DNA from: Acheta domesticus
Taxonomy: Eukaryota; Arthropoda; Insecta; Orthoptera; Gryllidae
Length of the DNA stretch: 64,000 bases
NCBI GenBank assembly: GCA_031308135.1
Contig: JAHLJT010000631.1
Coordinates: 160,060,921-160,124,920 of the forward strand
Direction: 5' to 3'
This document shows positions 35,697-46,589 of this stretch, one piece after another (the stretch's first letter is position 1; each line of letters starts with the position of its first letter). The notes under the pieces were generated by a model. It was not told where the DNA came from and did no database searches. It saw nothing but the letters and a program-made list of their open reading frames with translations. The position numbers and the translations under genes were made by a program.

Positions 35697-36130
35697 ATCA
35701 TCTGCTTCTTGGCGCCGTCTGAATACGTGGCACTGCGTCCTGCACACTCACCAGGACGAGGGCGGCAGCGCGCTGCAGCGGTGGGGAAGCCTCGCAGGAA
35801 CAGCTGGAGTGGCGCCGCCGCGAACACTGAAGTAACTTTCGCAGGTCACACAGTCAAAAAGAAAAACGCTGCCGTGAACGACCGGGCGGCCTTCAAGGCA
35901 ACGCCAGGCCTCTCTTCGGCGAAACATTGACAAGAAGAGTCCTACGGAAAGTAGACGTAAAAGAGCAAACAACAAACATGATTTGTAAGTAATAAGATAT
36001 TCAATAATTTGTTCTTCTCTGAGAACTCATCGTTTCGCGCGATTGCATTTTGTGCCTCGTGATTTACGACCTTACATGAGGTCTGTTGCAGTTAAGATAA
36101 GACTAATTTAAGGAGTAGAAATGAAGTTGT
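35697..36130 (-). promoter_or_regulatory. CpG-rich duplicated segment, copy 1, with splice donor
   Basis: The segment is highly similar to 59850-60295, most strongly over its first 240 bases, where differences are mainly substitutions plus a small indel. It is CpG-rich in an AT-rich neighbourhood. On the minus strand the strong donor CTG|GTGAGT sits at 35752/35751 within the conserved block. This fits a duplicated promoter with a non-coding first exon, possibly for the TRPA paralogs, but transcription is not shown. It could instead be an unclassified repeat or SINE-like element. Confidence 0.45.
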
Positions 36131-37025
36131 GAATGGCAAGAATAGCAGAGACGGGATGTATAGAAGGGTAAAATCTGGCCCTATATTAACATATTATTTG
36201 GAAATGTTTAAGGCATTTTAAGAAAATGACGTTCGATCGTTTCTGAACATTTGGGTTTTAAAACTAATTTTCACTTTCCTTTCCTTGACAACTGCCTGAC
36301 GTGGAACCAGAAATCATTTTCAACTCCAGTTATCTCGGTTCTCGATACCACTACATAAATATTCAGCAATTTGCAGCGCGGACGTGGACATCTACAATCT
36401 CTCTCTCAACATACACTGTCAAAATTCAACTCCAACCGGGCGCCATTTCCACCATTCGTACCCTTCCAAGCCTAAAATCGTTCTCTTACTAACTCCTTCC
36501 TTCATCCACTAAAAGTCCCAAAGTCTCTCCCCGTCATTTGTCACATGTATGTTTTTATAAAGAAAATTGCATTTTCTTTCTTATTTTGACTCGCATTCTC
36601 TACGTAAATTACATATTCTTTAGACTTCTTACATCCTTAAAATAATTTTAAATATCCTTATTCTGTCATTTTTATTACAATTTACATCTTTACTTACAGA
36701 AGGTGTTTCCCGTTCACTTGTCTTACGAAACAAAAAATTAAAATATCATAATTTTATCACAAGTTTGTTTCAGAAACTCAGTGTTAACTAGTTTCTCGCA
36801 ACCCTAAATTATTCTTGTTTATTTATTGTTATCGATCTACTCTGATATTACTGATTTGTCAATTTTGGCGTAATACACAAATATAATGTTTTTACGCCTC
36901 CACACCGTCATTTGTCACGATGAACACCGTCGTATTTTCCCAAATAAAATATTCTGAATCTTTGGTTTTACCACATGTCCATGTGAGAAGTCACACTATA
37001 GTGCAAAAATTTAAGGAGAAATACC
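36131..37025. other. Unassigned stretch
   Basis: No gene or repeat was recognised. The open frame 36301-36492 (+) has no identifiable domain. Confidence 0.4.
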
Positions 37026-37029
37026 AACA

Positions 37030-38100
37030 GTACCTTCCATAATTGCATTAATCTTTCCTGAAATTTTTAAATTCATTAAAATACTAAAGACCAGAAAAAC
37101 ACCTAGTATTGACAATATTAATCATAAGATGATTAAAGAATTAAATAAAAAATTTATAACGGCTCTAACTCCGTTATTTAATACTGCACTTATACTTGGT
37201 TAGCTTCCTAAAGGTTGGAAAATTGCTGCCAAATTACCCTTTTATAAACCAAGAAAGGATCCTCATTTACCTGAATGTTAAAGACAAAAATGGTCTCTTA
37301 TCCCGTACATCCAAACTATTTGAATCAATTATTCTTGCAAGATTAAATAAATATTTTACAGATATTAATGTAATTCCAGACACACAATTTGGTTTTCTTT
37401 ATAATCATTCTACTACTCATCAATTACTTCATTTAACAGAATTTATGGAAAACGCTTTTTCATAGCAAAAGCCACATTGCTGCTATATTTTTGGATGTAG
37501 AAGAAGCTTTTGATAGTGTTTCGCATATTGGAATTTTATATAAATTGAAATAATTAGGAACTCCTGAATATTTTTATCAAATTATTCAAAGTTTTCTTGA
37601 AAAGAAAAAGTGCTTCTCCGTCAAAAGTAATCCCATTCTTTCTTTCCCATCAAAGCCGGCTTACCACTAGGTTATTGTTTATCGCTCTTTCTATTTAATA
37701 TATTTTTTTCCGACATTCCGTCTCTAAATGATTCTAAAATTGCTTTATTTGCATATGACACTGCTCCTTTCACAGCTCATTCAGATATTCTATACGCGTA
37801 CGATAGTCTTCAAAATGATTTTTATTATTTCAATAGTCTGATAAACGGAGAATTAAAATAAACTGGAAAAATTCACAAGCAAAAATATTTACTCTGCGAA
37901 AAACCACAATCCTACCTCCACTCAACATGAGAAATATTAATATTCCTTGGCTCTCAAAATATACTTCAATTAAATATTTAGGCGTTACCATCGATTCAAA
38001 ACTAAATTGGAAAGATCATATCAAAAATACAATAGATAAAAAGTAAACAGTAATATGGCCATCAGAAAACAAATGCACGCTTGTGTGAATGATTTTTCGA
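37030..38100 (+). pseudogene. Jockey-like LINE reverse transcriptase remnant
   Basis: RT motifs in order with frameshifts: 'LKTRKTPSIDNINHKMIKEL' (37085), 'FESIILARLNKYF' and 'DTQFGFLYNHSTTHQLLHLT' (37320-37440), 'AIFLDVEEAFDSVSH' (37475; catalytic Asp), 'LFLFNIFFSDIP' (37690), and a mutated 'LFAYDTAPF' (37745) where YADD is expected. The catalytic pair is lost (AYDT for YADD). The pattern resembles the Jockey clade. Endonuclease and ORF1 are absent. Confidence 0.7.
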
Positions 38101-38427
38101 ATTTTAAGTGTGAATACTTTGTACATTTTTACGTATTTTGTGTTCGTTTCTCTACGGTTTTAAGGATATGTGTATGTGTTTGCACATACAGCAGCGAGAA
38201 GCAGCAACAATGCCAGGTAAAATAGAATGTGAATTAATACCACTGCACCTGTATTGATGGTGGCTGCGACTTTGAAAAACTAGTGATGCTAGAGTATGGC
38301 ACAGACTTTCCCGTATTAGTTTTCTATTTCCTTGGGTCTTCGCTAGCTATTCGGAATTGCCACAAACTCTTTCTTGCCAGCTGTCATCTATCACCGCCAA
38401 AATTAAATTTTTTTGTCATTTTCTTAA

Positions 38428-39914
38428 CCCATTAAGTACCAGCGTCCTCATTTGAGGACAGTGATTTTTTTTATTATTTAATTACATTATGAATTGTGTT
38501 CCCCATCACATTGTTTGGCAACACCGCAAAGGTTCATTCTACACACATAAACGTTTGTTATCACTCAAATTTATATTCTTGTAGTTTTTCTAGCTTTCTA
38601 AGTTAGTGCATTTTATACTTTTTTTATGTCGATAAAAATTTTGATTATATCTACTTTTCCAAATTTCGGTGAGTTGCTAAACTGACTACATAGTGTTAGT
38701 TTGTGCTAATACTTTACGAAGAATATAAAATTGTGCAATTATATGATTCAATGTTTTCGAGACATTGATATTTTTGTGCCGTCCTCATATGAGGACGCTG
38801 GGACTCTATGTTATACAATTTTGTCGTGAAGTGAAGAACTTGTAAAAGAATTGGAATATTCATTTCATGTTTTTTTCTTTTTTTTCCGAGGAATGATCGT
38901 GCCGCTAGATGTCGCATGATTGATTGTGCGACTGCTTGATCATGCACCGCTAGGTCATGCGACACCTGCTTGAGCATGCGACATGTACCGGCACGACCGA
39001 GAAAGACGCGATTTTTATAAAGCTGCCTCTCCGGGCCCGTCTTCACGATGGAATACATCGCGGCATTTCGAGGTTTTCTCGGTCGTGCCACTAGATGTCG
39101 CATGATTGCAACCTATCAAGCACTGCTTGATCATGCAACATCTAATGGCACGACCGAGAAAGACGCGAAATACCGCGATAGTTTTCATCGTGAAGACGGG
39201 CCTTGAGAGGCAGCTTTATAAAAATCGCACTATAAAAGTTCCAAGGATCTGCAAGAAAGAAAGTATCAGTTTTGTCTTCTGCAGAAAGCGTGCTGCCTAA
39301 CTAAGATTCGACAGAACAAAGACTCATCACGAGGATTGCTTATGCACAAATCAGCAGCCATCATGCGTAAGCAAGCCTCACAAATATTGTGCTAAATACA
39401 ATATTACTCTCTTTGTGAAATGTATTGGTCTAGTCTATTCCACTTCAGAAAGTAAAGTAGATTTTTCTGAAATTACTTTTGTGGTATAATCTTAGCTGAG
39501 TACAATATCATTTTCGAAAATATGTTTGTAGTAGAAGTCTGTTCAATTATTACCATCAAGTTCTTTTTTGAAAATATTATTCTAGTGTAATCGTATTTGC
39601 TTTATTGATACATTACAATAACTTATGTAATTATGTTTTTTAATTATTTTATTTTATTTTTGTTTTAAATTTCAAAAAAGGTACTAAAATTCGAATCCAG
39701 TGGGCATACACATTTGTTATGAAGACATATTTTTCTTATTGCGGAAAACTTCATACCAAGTCCCAGCGTCCTCATGTGAGGACAGTCCTCCACACCTACC
39801 CAAATTAATAATTTGAATTAATTTCGATAAAATTCAATAACTAGCACTCAATTACGGTGATTTTTTGAATTTCATTAAAAAAAACTGCAGTAAAAATAAT
39901 TTGGGACTTATGCG
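38428..39914. mobile_element. piggyBac-like non-autonomous element with TTAA duplication
   Basis: The 1487-bp insert is flanked by TTAA (38424-38427 and 39915-39918). It begins CCCATTAAGTACC and ends with the imperfect inverse CGCATAAGTCCC. The palindromic motif GTCCTCATNTGAGGAC occurs three times: near both ends (about 38443 and 39767) and at 38781. A TTAA target with CCC-type ends fits the piggyBac superfamily. There is no transposase. A foldback element lies inside. Confidence 0.75.
38888..39228. mobile_element. Foldback (hairpin) element, copy 3, with extra half-copy
   Basis: 39008-39228 is an inverted repeat with arms of about 100 bases (GCGATTTTTATAAAGCTGCC and its inverse at 39228). 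38888-39007 is a second, smaller hairpin made of the same inner motifs (CATGCGACAT, GGCACGACCGAGAAAGACGCG-type core). It looks like one copy inserted in, or duplicated from, another. The minus-strand open frame across it is a by-product. Confidence 0.85.
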
Positions 39915-40556
39915 TTAATTTTCGGTTTCCTATTGGAAGAACGGAAAAATTCATTTCAGAATATTAAAGAACACAAAAACTTAATCGTACACGGCAATTT
40001 TCTTTTAAAAATTTTGTGCCTTTTAAGAGAAAATGGCGTTTTAGCGTTACTAAAAATGCGAAATTTGAAGCTCATTTTCACAGAATATGATTGAGTTTTC
40101 CAAATACTTTATTTGAAGTTATTTGAAGCACTTACACTCACAAATATAATAATGTTTACAAATTGCTGGTAATATGCATATTAAAGATGTGAGAAATCTT
40201 TTAAAAAATTACAATTATGTAATTTTTGAAAAAACAAAATAAATACTCAAAATAAACATTACGCTATACTAAAGAGTGTAATTAGCAGGGACTGAATACC
40301 GAAATAATAGCGGTAAAGGTATTTATACCGGTATGGAAATACCTTTACCTCTATTATACCTTTATTCAAAATACCTTAAAAATACCGGTATAAGACGTCA
40401 AATACCGGTATTTTTAGAGGTATTTTACCTTTATTCGACGTCTATACCGGTAAAATACCTCTAAATAGAGGTATTTTACCGGTATTTTCATGAGAAAATA
40501 CCGGTATTTTCATGACAAAATACCGGTATTTCAGTAGAGTCATACAGGTTTCGAAG

Positions 40557-40975
40557 GGAAACAATCTGACGTGTGGGCGCGCGAACGCGCGTGTGGGAGC
40601 GCGAACGCGCGTGTGGGAGCGCGAACGCGCGTGTGGGAACGCGAACGCGCGTGTTGGAACGCGAACGCGCTTGTGGAGTCGTGCGAGCGTATAAGGGAAC
40701 GAACGCGCGTGTCGCGGCGCAAACGCGTGTGGGAGCGCGAACGCGCGTGTGGGAGCGCAAACGCGCGTGTGGGAGCGCGAACGCGCGTGTGGGAGCGCGA
40801 ACGCGCGTGTGGGAGCGCGAACGCGCGTGTTGGAGCGCGAACGCGCGTGTGGGAGCGCGAACGCGCGTGTGGGAGCGCGAACGCGCGTGTGGGAGCGCGA
40901 ACGCGCGTGTGGGAGCGCGAACGCGCGTGGGGTCGCGCGCGCGTGTGGGCGCACGAACGCGCGTGGGGATATACA
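40557..40975. repeat. GC-rich minisatellite, 20-bp unit, about 20 copies
   Basis: The unit GAGCGCGAACGCGCGTGTGG recurs with a strict 20-base period, interrupted by a diverged part at 40670-40725. Stop codons are absent in several frames on both strands, giving overlapping Arg/Ala/Thr-rich open frames that are artefacts. Confidence 0.95.
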
Positions 40976-41244
40976 CTCTTTCACGCTCTACACTATTAGA
41001 CCTCAGGAGACTAGTCAGAGTGTGTTCCTATTAACGATTGAATGATTATAAGTGATTCCGAGCGCGGCAATTGCTAACTCCGTAAGTGCAGGGCGTTTTC
41101 TACGAGAGGTGGCAATGATCTTCCTCATTGCATGGCAAGATCAGGCGCCGACGTACCGTCGATTAGGGGGATTTCCCTAAACCAGGTATCTCCCACCAGC
41201 GCCCCCCTCCCCAGCCGGCAAAAGCTCCCGCGCGGTCTTCCGGC

Positions 41245-41480
41245 ATGTATGGCAGTGTAATGCATGTTAGTGTAAGTGTAAGTGAAGAGGTGAGGATAGG
41301 ACAAGAGGAAGGAAAGATCGCGCGCGGTCTGTGGCCCGTCTATTAGGGTACTGCTCCGGCATTCCTCTGATATTGTTCGGAGAAACCAAGGAAAACTACC
41401 GATCAGAGCAGCCGGCCGCTAGAATTCTCCTCGGCCCGCGCGCGATCTTTCCTTCCCCTTTCTTGTCCTATCCTCACCCT
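41245..41480 (-). mobile_element. SINE body (family B) captured in hAT element, with inverted copy
   Basis: On the minus strand, GAATTCTAGCGGCCGGCTGC, the GTTTTCCTTGGTTTCTCCG block and CGATCTTTCCTTCCTCTTG match the plus-strand SINE at 57960-58165. A short inverted copy of the last part lies at 41435-41480 (GCGCGATCTTTCCTTCCCC), making a local palindrome. Confidence 0.7.
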
Positions 41481-41925
41481 CAAAACTCATAAATATGAAA
41501 TTTAAGTGCTGTGAAGTATGGCAAGTAGTTTTTAAAACAATTGCAACGTGCCGCCTCTCGAAGCGCAGACATCGCCGCGCGTGGTCGGGCCCGCGGCCTC
41601 TGCCAGGATATGACCTTCGACATTAGTTGTGAAAGAACGAAGGCGACAGAAATCTGACATCGGTTGATAAGACTTCACGTAACGTTCCTTGGCGCATTCC
41701 GATTCTCGGAATCAGTTCCCCTTTGTAAGAACTGCGAGGGCTGCGCCGTTGCGTAGGCAGTTTCCGGAGGTCAGCGTTTCGACCCACGGGCGTCTCCGGT
41801 TCGGCAGAGGATAACGCACTCGACCTATATACTCCACGCTATTAATTTCTTTTCGCAGTGAGTAGAATTGAAATATGAGAGAAGGATGTTTGACCGTAGG
41901 CCCCAACAAACGCTTTGCCGAATGT

Positions 41926-41928
41926 GTA

Positions 41929-41968
<40 letters not shown>

Positions 41969-41972
41969 AAGA
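41926..41972. repeat. (TG)n(AG)n microsatellite
   Basis: A GT run followed directly by GA repeats and GAAA-rich sequence, bordering the 17-bp minisatellite inside the hAT element. Confidence 0.9.
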
Positions 41973-42084
41973 AATCGAAAGAGGACGAAAGAGAGAAAGA
42001 GTAAGAAAGAAAGAGCGAGTGTATGTAGCGCGTGGGTGCATAGAGCGTGAGTGTATAGCGCGTAAGTGTGTAGCGCGCGTGTGA

Positions 42085-42740
42085 GTGGTGCAAGCGTGTG
42101 TTAGGCGCTCGCGTTTGTTCGGCGCGCGCGTTTGTTCGGCGCGCGCGTTTGTTCGGCGCGCGCGTTTGTTCGGCGCGCGCGTTTGTTCGGCTCGCGTATT
42201 TGTTCGGCTCGCGCGTTTGTTCGGCGCGCGCGTTTGTTTGGCGCGCGCGTTTGTTTGGCGCGCGCGTTTGTTTGGCGCGCGCGTTTGTTCGGCGCGCGCG
42301 TTTGTTCGGCGCGCGCGTTTGTTCGGCGCGCGCGTTTGTACGGCGCGCGCGTGTTCGGATCGCGCGTTTGTTCGGCGCGCGCGTTTGTTCGGATCGCGCG
42401 TTTGTCCGGCGCGCGATTTTGTTCGGCGCGCGCATTTGTTCGGATCGCGTTTGTTCGGCGCGCGCGTTTGTTCGAATCGCGCGTTTGTTCGGCGCGCGCG
42501 TTTGTTCGGATCGCGCGTTTGTTCGGCGCGCGCGTTTGTTTGAATCGTGCGTTTGTTCGGATCGCGCGTTTGTTCGGATCGCGCCTTTGTTCGGATCGCG
42601 CCTTTGTTCGGATCGCGCCTTTGTTCGGATCGCGCCTTTGTTCGGCGCGCGCGTTTGTTCGGATCGCGCGTTTGTTCGGCGCGCTCGTTTGTGCGGTGCG
42701 CGCGTTTGTTCGGCGCGCGCGTTTGTTCGGCGCGCGTGTT
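42085..42740. repeat. GC-rich minisatellite, 17-bp unit, about 37 copies
   Basis: The unit GCGCGCGTTTGTTCGGC repeats with a 17-base period. Variants have CGGATCGCGCG or CGCGCCTTTG forming higher-order blocks. The long Arg/Ala/Asn-Lys-rich open frames on both strands (up to 400 codons) result from the lack of stops in the unit and are not genes. Confidence 0.95.
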
Positions 42741-42905
42741 TGATGCGCGCACGTGTTGGCGCGCGCATGTGTTGGCGCGCGCATGTGTTGGCGCGCGCAT
42801 GTGTTGGCGCGCGCATGTGTTTGGGGCGCGTGTGTTTGGCGCGCGCGTGTGTGGGCGCGCGCGTGTGGTTAGCTCGCGCGTGTGGCACGCGTTTGTGGCG
42901 CGCGC
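42741..42905. repeat. GC-rich minisatellite, 16-bp variant unit
   Basis: The unit GCGCGCGCATGTGTTG occurs about 5 times and then decays into GCGCGTGTGTGG-like units that resemble the 20-bp array on the left side. It abuts the right subterminal ACCGGTAT region of the hAT element. Confidence 0.85.
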
Positions 42906-44305
42906 GTGGGGCACGCGGCACTATTTCCATTGAAAATACCGGTATAATACCGGTATAACCTTTATGGACGTCCATACCGGTATAGACGTCCTATAAAGGT
43001 ATTTTACCGGTATAAAAGAATAAAGGTATTTTATACCGGTATGAAAAAATACCGGTATTTTACCGGTATTTTTACCGGTATTCAATACCTTTTCGGTCCC
43101 TGGTAATTAGTACTATCCGTTACAAAAGTTTGAAGAAACAAATTGCAGCCATATATGAGAAAATGGCGTTTGAACGTTTCTGAAAATGCGAAATTTTGAG
43201 ATACTTTTCACAGAAAAACGGTTGTGTTTTCCAGAAACTTTACTGGACATTATGCACATTACGCACATGTACTCCTAAATATAATCATGTGAAAAAATCG
43301 CAGATAATGTAAATAGTATCGACGTGAGAGACATGAGAACTAATTTACATTTTTTTTAATTTTTGAAAAAACCAACCTATAGAGCAATATGGCTTTTATG
43401 TCATCTGATAGAGTACAATTACCTCTATCCCTACCAAAAGAAAAATTTGGAGACTTTTTGAGAAAAACTTGTTTTTGTAATTTTTTAAAATTGCATATAT
43501 TGCACGCAATATTGCACGAAAACTACTAAAATTTTGAAAAACATTTACATGACCTTCATGAAAGAACTCAATATGCAGAACAAATTTTAATTGGGGAAAA
43601 TATCTCAATTTTCAATTTTGTAGTTGGAGAAAGACTACATAAAGAATTCAAACTTTCACAATTTTCGAAAATTCAGAGTTATCCGTTAAATTCGGACCTA
43701 TGCCATGTTAATAAGTGTATTTTATTCTATTCGTACGAAAAATTTAAAGAAAAAGTTTGAGCCGTTTCTGAGAGAAGTTTGAAAATGTCCGGGGGGCTTC
43801 ATGTAAAGTACCCCCAAATTTTGAAGAATCTTTTTCAAAATCTCAAAGCTTCGACTAGAACCCGATCAACCGGGGAATATCCATTTTGGAATAAATCGTA
43901 CGTATGGTTTAGGCGCTTGCAGTGTTCACAGACGGACAGATAGACAGACGGACGGTTTCCTTTCAATTGGTTTTTCGGTATCAAGGACCCACAAAAGAGG
44001 GTTTCTGGCAACACCACGTGTTAGGGCATTTTTTTTCTTAATTTATCAAGTTGTTTTCTCCACTTTTTCTTTATCACGGCCCGCCAATGATTTTTTTCCG
44101 CCGAAAATCGCCATTTTTTGCGCAGCATTACATAACTTTCCCTATACAACGTGCACCACTCCGTGTAAACGTACGTATACGGGAAAGTAAAAATAGTTTT
44201 TAAAATTCTCAAAAACTCAAATTTACAACAAAAAAAGAAAAAACAATTTCTTTCTTTAAATTTTCTGCACGTGTGTAATAAGGGACAGTAAATATATAAA
44301 TAAAC

Positions 44306-44350
44306 TAGTGGTGCTATAGAATGGCAAAGACTTTCTCGTAGTAGTTATTT
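44306..44350 (+). mobile_element. CTAG-family terminus fragment
   Basis: CTAGTGGTGCTATAGAATGG, then AAGACTTTCTCGTAGTAG; homology stops after about 45 bases. Confidence 0.7.
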
Positions 44351-44391
44351 TTCAAATGCCGATCGTCAGATAAATTATTTGGAATAAGCCG

Positions 44392-44820
44392 TTCATCGCT
44401 GCCGTTCTTGGTCATGTTTGAATGACATGTTTGCCGCATGTCCACAATTACCAGCTCCTAATGATAGAACTGATACAATTACGTTTTGACTAAAATATAA
44501 GTAGTTAGTCTGCATGTCACTCCCGTGGCGCTTTTGGGATTGAGATCTTCGGTTCGGAAGATGCTGAGATCGATCCCCAGATGGGGATTTTAATTTGATG
44601 AATGTGATGTTGAAGGAAAAAACATTGAAGAGTGTAGATACTTTATTGAAAATCATTTGAAAATTCAATCATTTGAATAGAATCAATGCAGATAAGTAGG
44701 CAGGACTTGTCTTTGTTTTTCCAAACTGCTTCTTTTAAACTATTTTCAACTCTGTTATTCGATTTCTGAAACGTATGACATGTCAAATCAATCGTTGTCT
44801 AGTATATATCTGTATGAACC
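44392..44820 (+). mobile_element. SINE-containing unit, copy 1 of direct duplication
   Basis: It matches 44953-45391 along its whole length. Its tRNA-like head (44515-44585) has lost about 16 bases covering the A box but keeps the B-box-like GATCGATCCCC. The body has AATTTGATGAATGTGATGTTG. Confidence 0.7.
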
Positions 44821-44952
44821 AATTTAAGTAAAATTATGAGTAATTTAACGTTAAATTGTAATACAATATAACCAGAACGCATGCGATGAACTTACATATC
44901 CTTAACGGTTCCGAAATTATTATTACTTTTTCGCTTTACCAATACTTCGTAA

Positions 44953-45391
44953 AGCCGTTCACGGCTGCCTTTCTTGGTCATGTTTGAAAGACATGTGTTT
45001 CGCATGTTGACAATTACCGGCTCTTAATGATAGAAGTGATACAATTACGTTTTGACTAAAATATAAGTAGTTAGTCCGCATGCCACTCCCGTGACGCAGC
45101 TGGTTAAAGCGCCTTCGGGTTGAGATCCTTAGTAAGGAAGGTGCCGAGTTCGATCCCCAGATGGGATTTTTTAATTTGATGAATGTGATGTTGCAGGAAA
45201 GAACATTGAAGGGGGTAGATACATTATTGAAAATCATTTGAAGTACTTCTACTCATGAATAGAATCAATGCAGATAAATAGACAGGACTTGTCTGTGTTT
45301 TCCTAAACTGCATCTTTTAAACAATTTTTCAACTCTGTTATTCGATTTCTGAAGCGTATGGCATGTCAAATCAATCGTTGTTTAGTATATA
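44953..45391 (+). mobile_element. SINE-containing unit, copy 2 of direct duplication
   Basis: It keeps a complete tRNA-like head at about 45085-45160, with A-box-like GACGCAGCTGGTTAAAGCG and B box GAGTTCGATCCCC, followed by the same body as copy 1. A related body without the same head is seen, more diverged, at 56700-56930. The L2/CR1-like LINE begins directly after it. Confidence 0.75.
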
Positions 45392-45419
45392 TCTGTATGA
45401 TCCGGATCCGGAGAGTATT

Positions 45420-46470
45420 CGGAGAGTACTCTGAATCTGTTTAATAGCATTCTTGATACCGGGTCGTATCCAGAATCTTGGAGTACAGCTATCCTCCAAC
45501 CTATTTATAAAAGGAGGGCGATACGAATTGCCCAGAAAATTATCGTGGCATTAGTATTTTACCAGCGCTAAGCAAAATTGTTCTGTAAAATTCTTAACCT
45601 TTGACTGAGCGACTGGGCGGAAAAATATAGTAAAATTTCAAAAATGCAAGCAGGCTTTAGGAAAGGCTTCGCGACCACCGACAATATCTTTGTGTTAGAT
45701 ACATTAGTAAAACAAGTGCTTTTGCGTAAACGAGGCCATTTATATTGCAATTTTGTGGATTTCGAAAAGGCGTTTGATTCAATCAACAGAGAATCGTTAT
45801 GGCGAAAACTAAATGAACTAGGCTTCTCACGTAAATTTTTAACGGTGTTGCAGAGTTTGTACAGAGAAGTAGATTTCTGCGTCAAGTGCGGTGACGGAAG
45901 TACAATGCAAAAATAAAATCGACAGTAGGGGTAAGACAGGGTTGTCCTCTTTCACCGCTGTTGTTTATCTTGTATATAAATGATTTATTGACATGGGTAC
46001 AGGAAACCGACACATCTGCACCGGCAATTGATGGCCTGAAAATTCCCGTATTACTTTATGCCGACGATTTAGTTCTATGCTCAGAAACGATTGACGGATT
46101 ACAGACGAGTTTAAACATCCTAGAAAGATATAGTGTAGCATGGGGACTAAAAGTAAATATTCAAAAACCGAAAATTGTGGTCTTCAAGAATGGGTTTATT
46201 TGGGGTAACAAAGAGAAATGGAATTACGCACAGGAGGAACTTGACCGTGTTAAAACTTTTACTTATCTTGGTGCAAAATTCTCTATGAACGGGGGATGGA
46301 ATAAACACATAGTTGCGGCTCATAGTAAAGGAAGAATTGCTCTCATAGAAATCGGTTGCATAATGCGTAGAGTGCCGGAATTGCCTTTTAAGGTGTGCGA
46401 CACAATGTTTAAATCACTAGTGCTCCCAGCAATAATTACGGAGAGGAAATCTGGGGAGTGGATAGAATAG
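45420..46470 (+). pseudogene. Reverse transcriptase of L2/CR1-like LINE, copy 1
   Basis: Motifs in order: 'ENYRGISILPALSKIVL' (about 45530), 'MQAGFRKGFATTDNIFVLDT' (45644), 'CNFVDFEKAFDSINRESLW' (catalytic Asp), 'GVRQGCPLSPLLFILYINDL' (across a frameshift near 45915), and 'PVLLYADDLVLCSETIDGLQ' (YADD pair) in the frame 45961-46470. The frame ends early after 'KSLVLPAIITERKS', where the copy at 53908 reads on, so a frameshift near 46435 breaks it. Confidence 0.8.
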
Positions 46471-46589
46471 ACAGATTAGAAAGCATCGAAACAGATTATT
46501 ATAAATTAATTCTCGGAGACTCTAGATTCGCAGCAAATGTCGGCGTCTTAAGAGAGATAGATAATGTAGGAATTTGAAAAGATTTAAAA

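Larger units (their letters stand above)
40286..43102. mobile_element. hAT-like non-autonomous element carrying minisatellites
   Basis: The 2817-bp insert is flanked by the exact 8-bp duplication GTAATTAG (40278-40285 and 43103-43110). Its ends are CAGGGACTGAA / CAGGGACCGAA inverted, both features of the hAT superfamily. Subterminal regions (40290-40530 and 42925-43090) are packed with the palindrome ATACCGGTAT. The interior holds a 20-bp minisatellite, SINE-derived sequence and a 17-bp minisatellite. No transposase is present. The insertion site is the CTAG-family sequence GTAATTAGTACTATCCG, intact in other copies. Confidence 0.88.
38279..44190 (+). mobile_element. CTAG-family element split by two DNA transposons
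   Basis: The host copy begins CTAGTGATGCTAGAGTATGG at 38279. Removing 38428-39914 and 40286-43102 rejoins family sequence exactly. It then continues 43111-44190 through the central block (GGGGGGCTTCATGTAAAGTA ... GCAGCATTACATAACTTTCC). The far terminus is not found in inverted form; a new forward terminus starts at 44306. No transposase was recognised. Confidence 0.75.

Noticed and set aside
40442..41045. Overlapping Arg/Ala/Thr-rich open frames of 60-180 codons on both strands
   Set aside because: They are translations of the 20-bp minisatellite, which has no stop codons in several frames; no unique sequence or domain.
40557..42905. Regularly spaced repeats that might suggest a CRISPR array
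   Set aside because: Units are contiguous tandem repeats without unique spacers, in a eukaryotic transposon.
41712..42975. Open frames up to 400 codons rich in 'RAPNKRARRTNARAEQT' or 'SARAFVRRARLFGAR'
   Set aside because: Artefacts of the 17-bp GC-rich minisatellite; open on both strands and in several frames at once.
44515..45160. tRNA genes suggested by A and B boxes (also at 14764-14983, 56956-57050 and 63700-63772)
   Set aside because: The acceptor and anticodon stems do not pair well by eye and each is followed by a SINE body; treated as tRNA-derived SINE heads.
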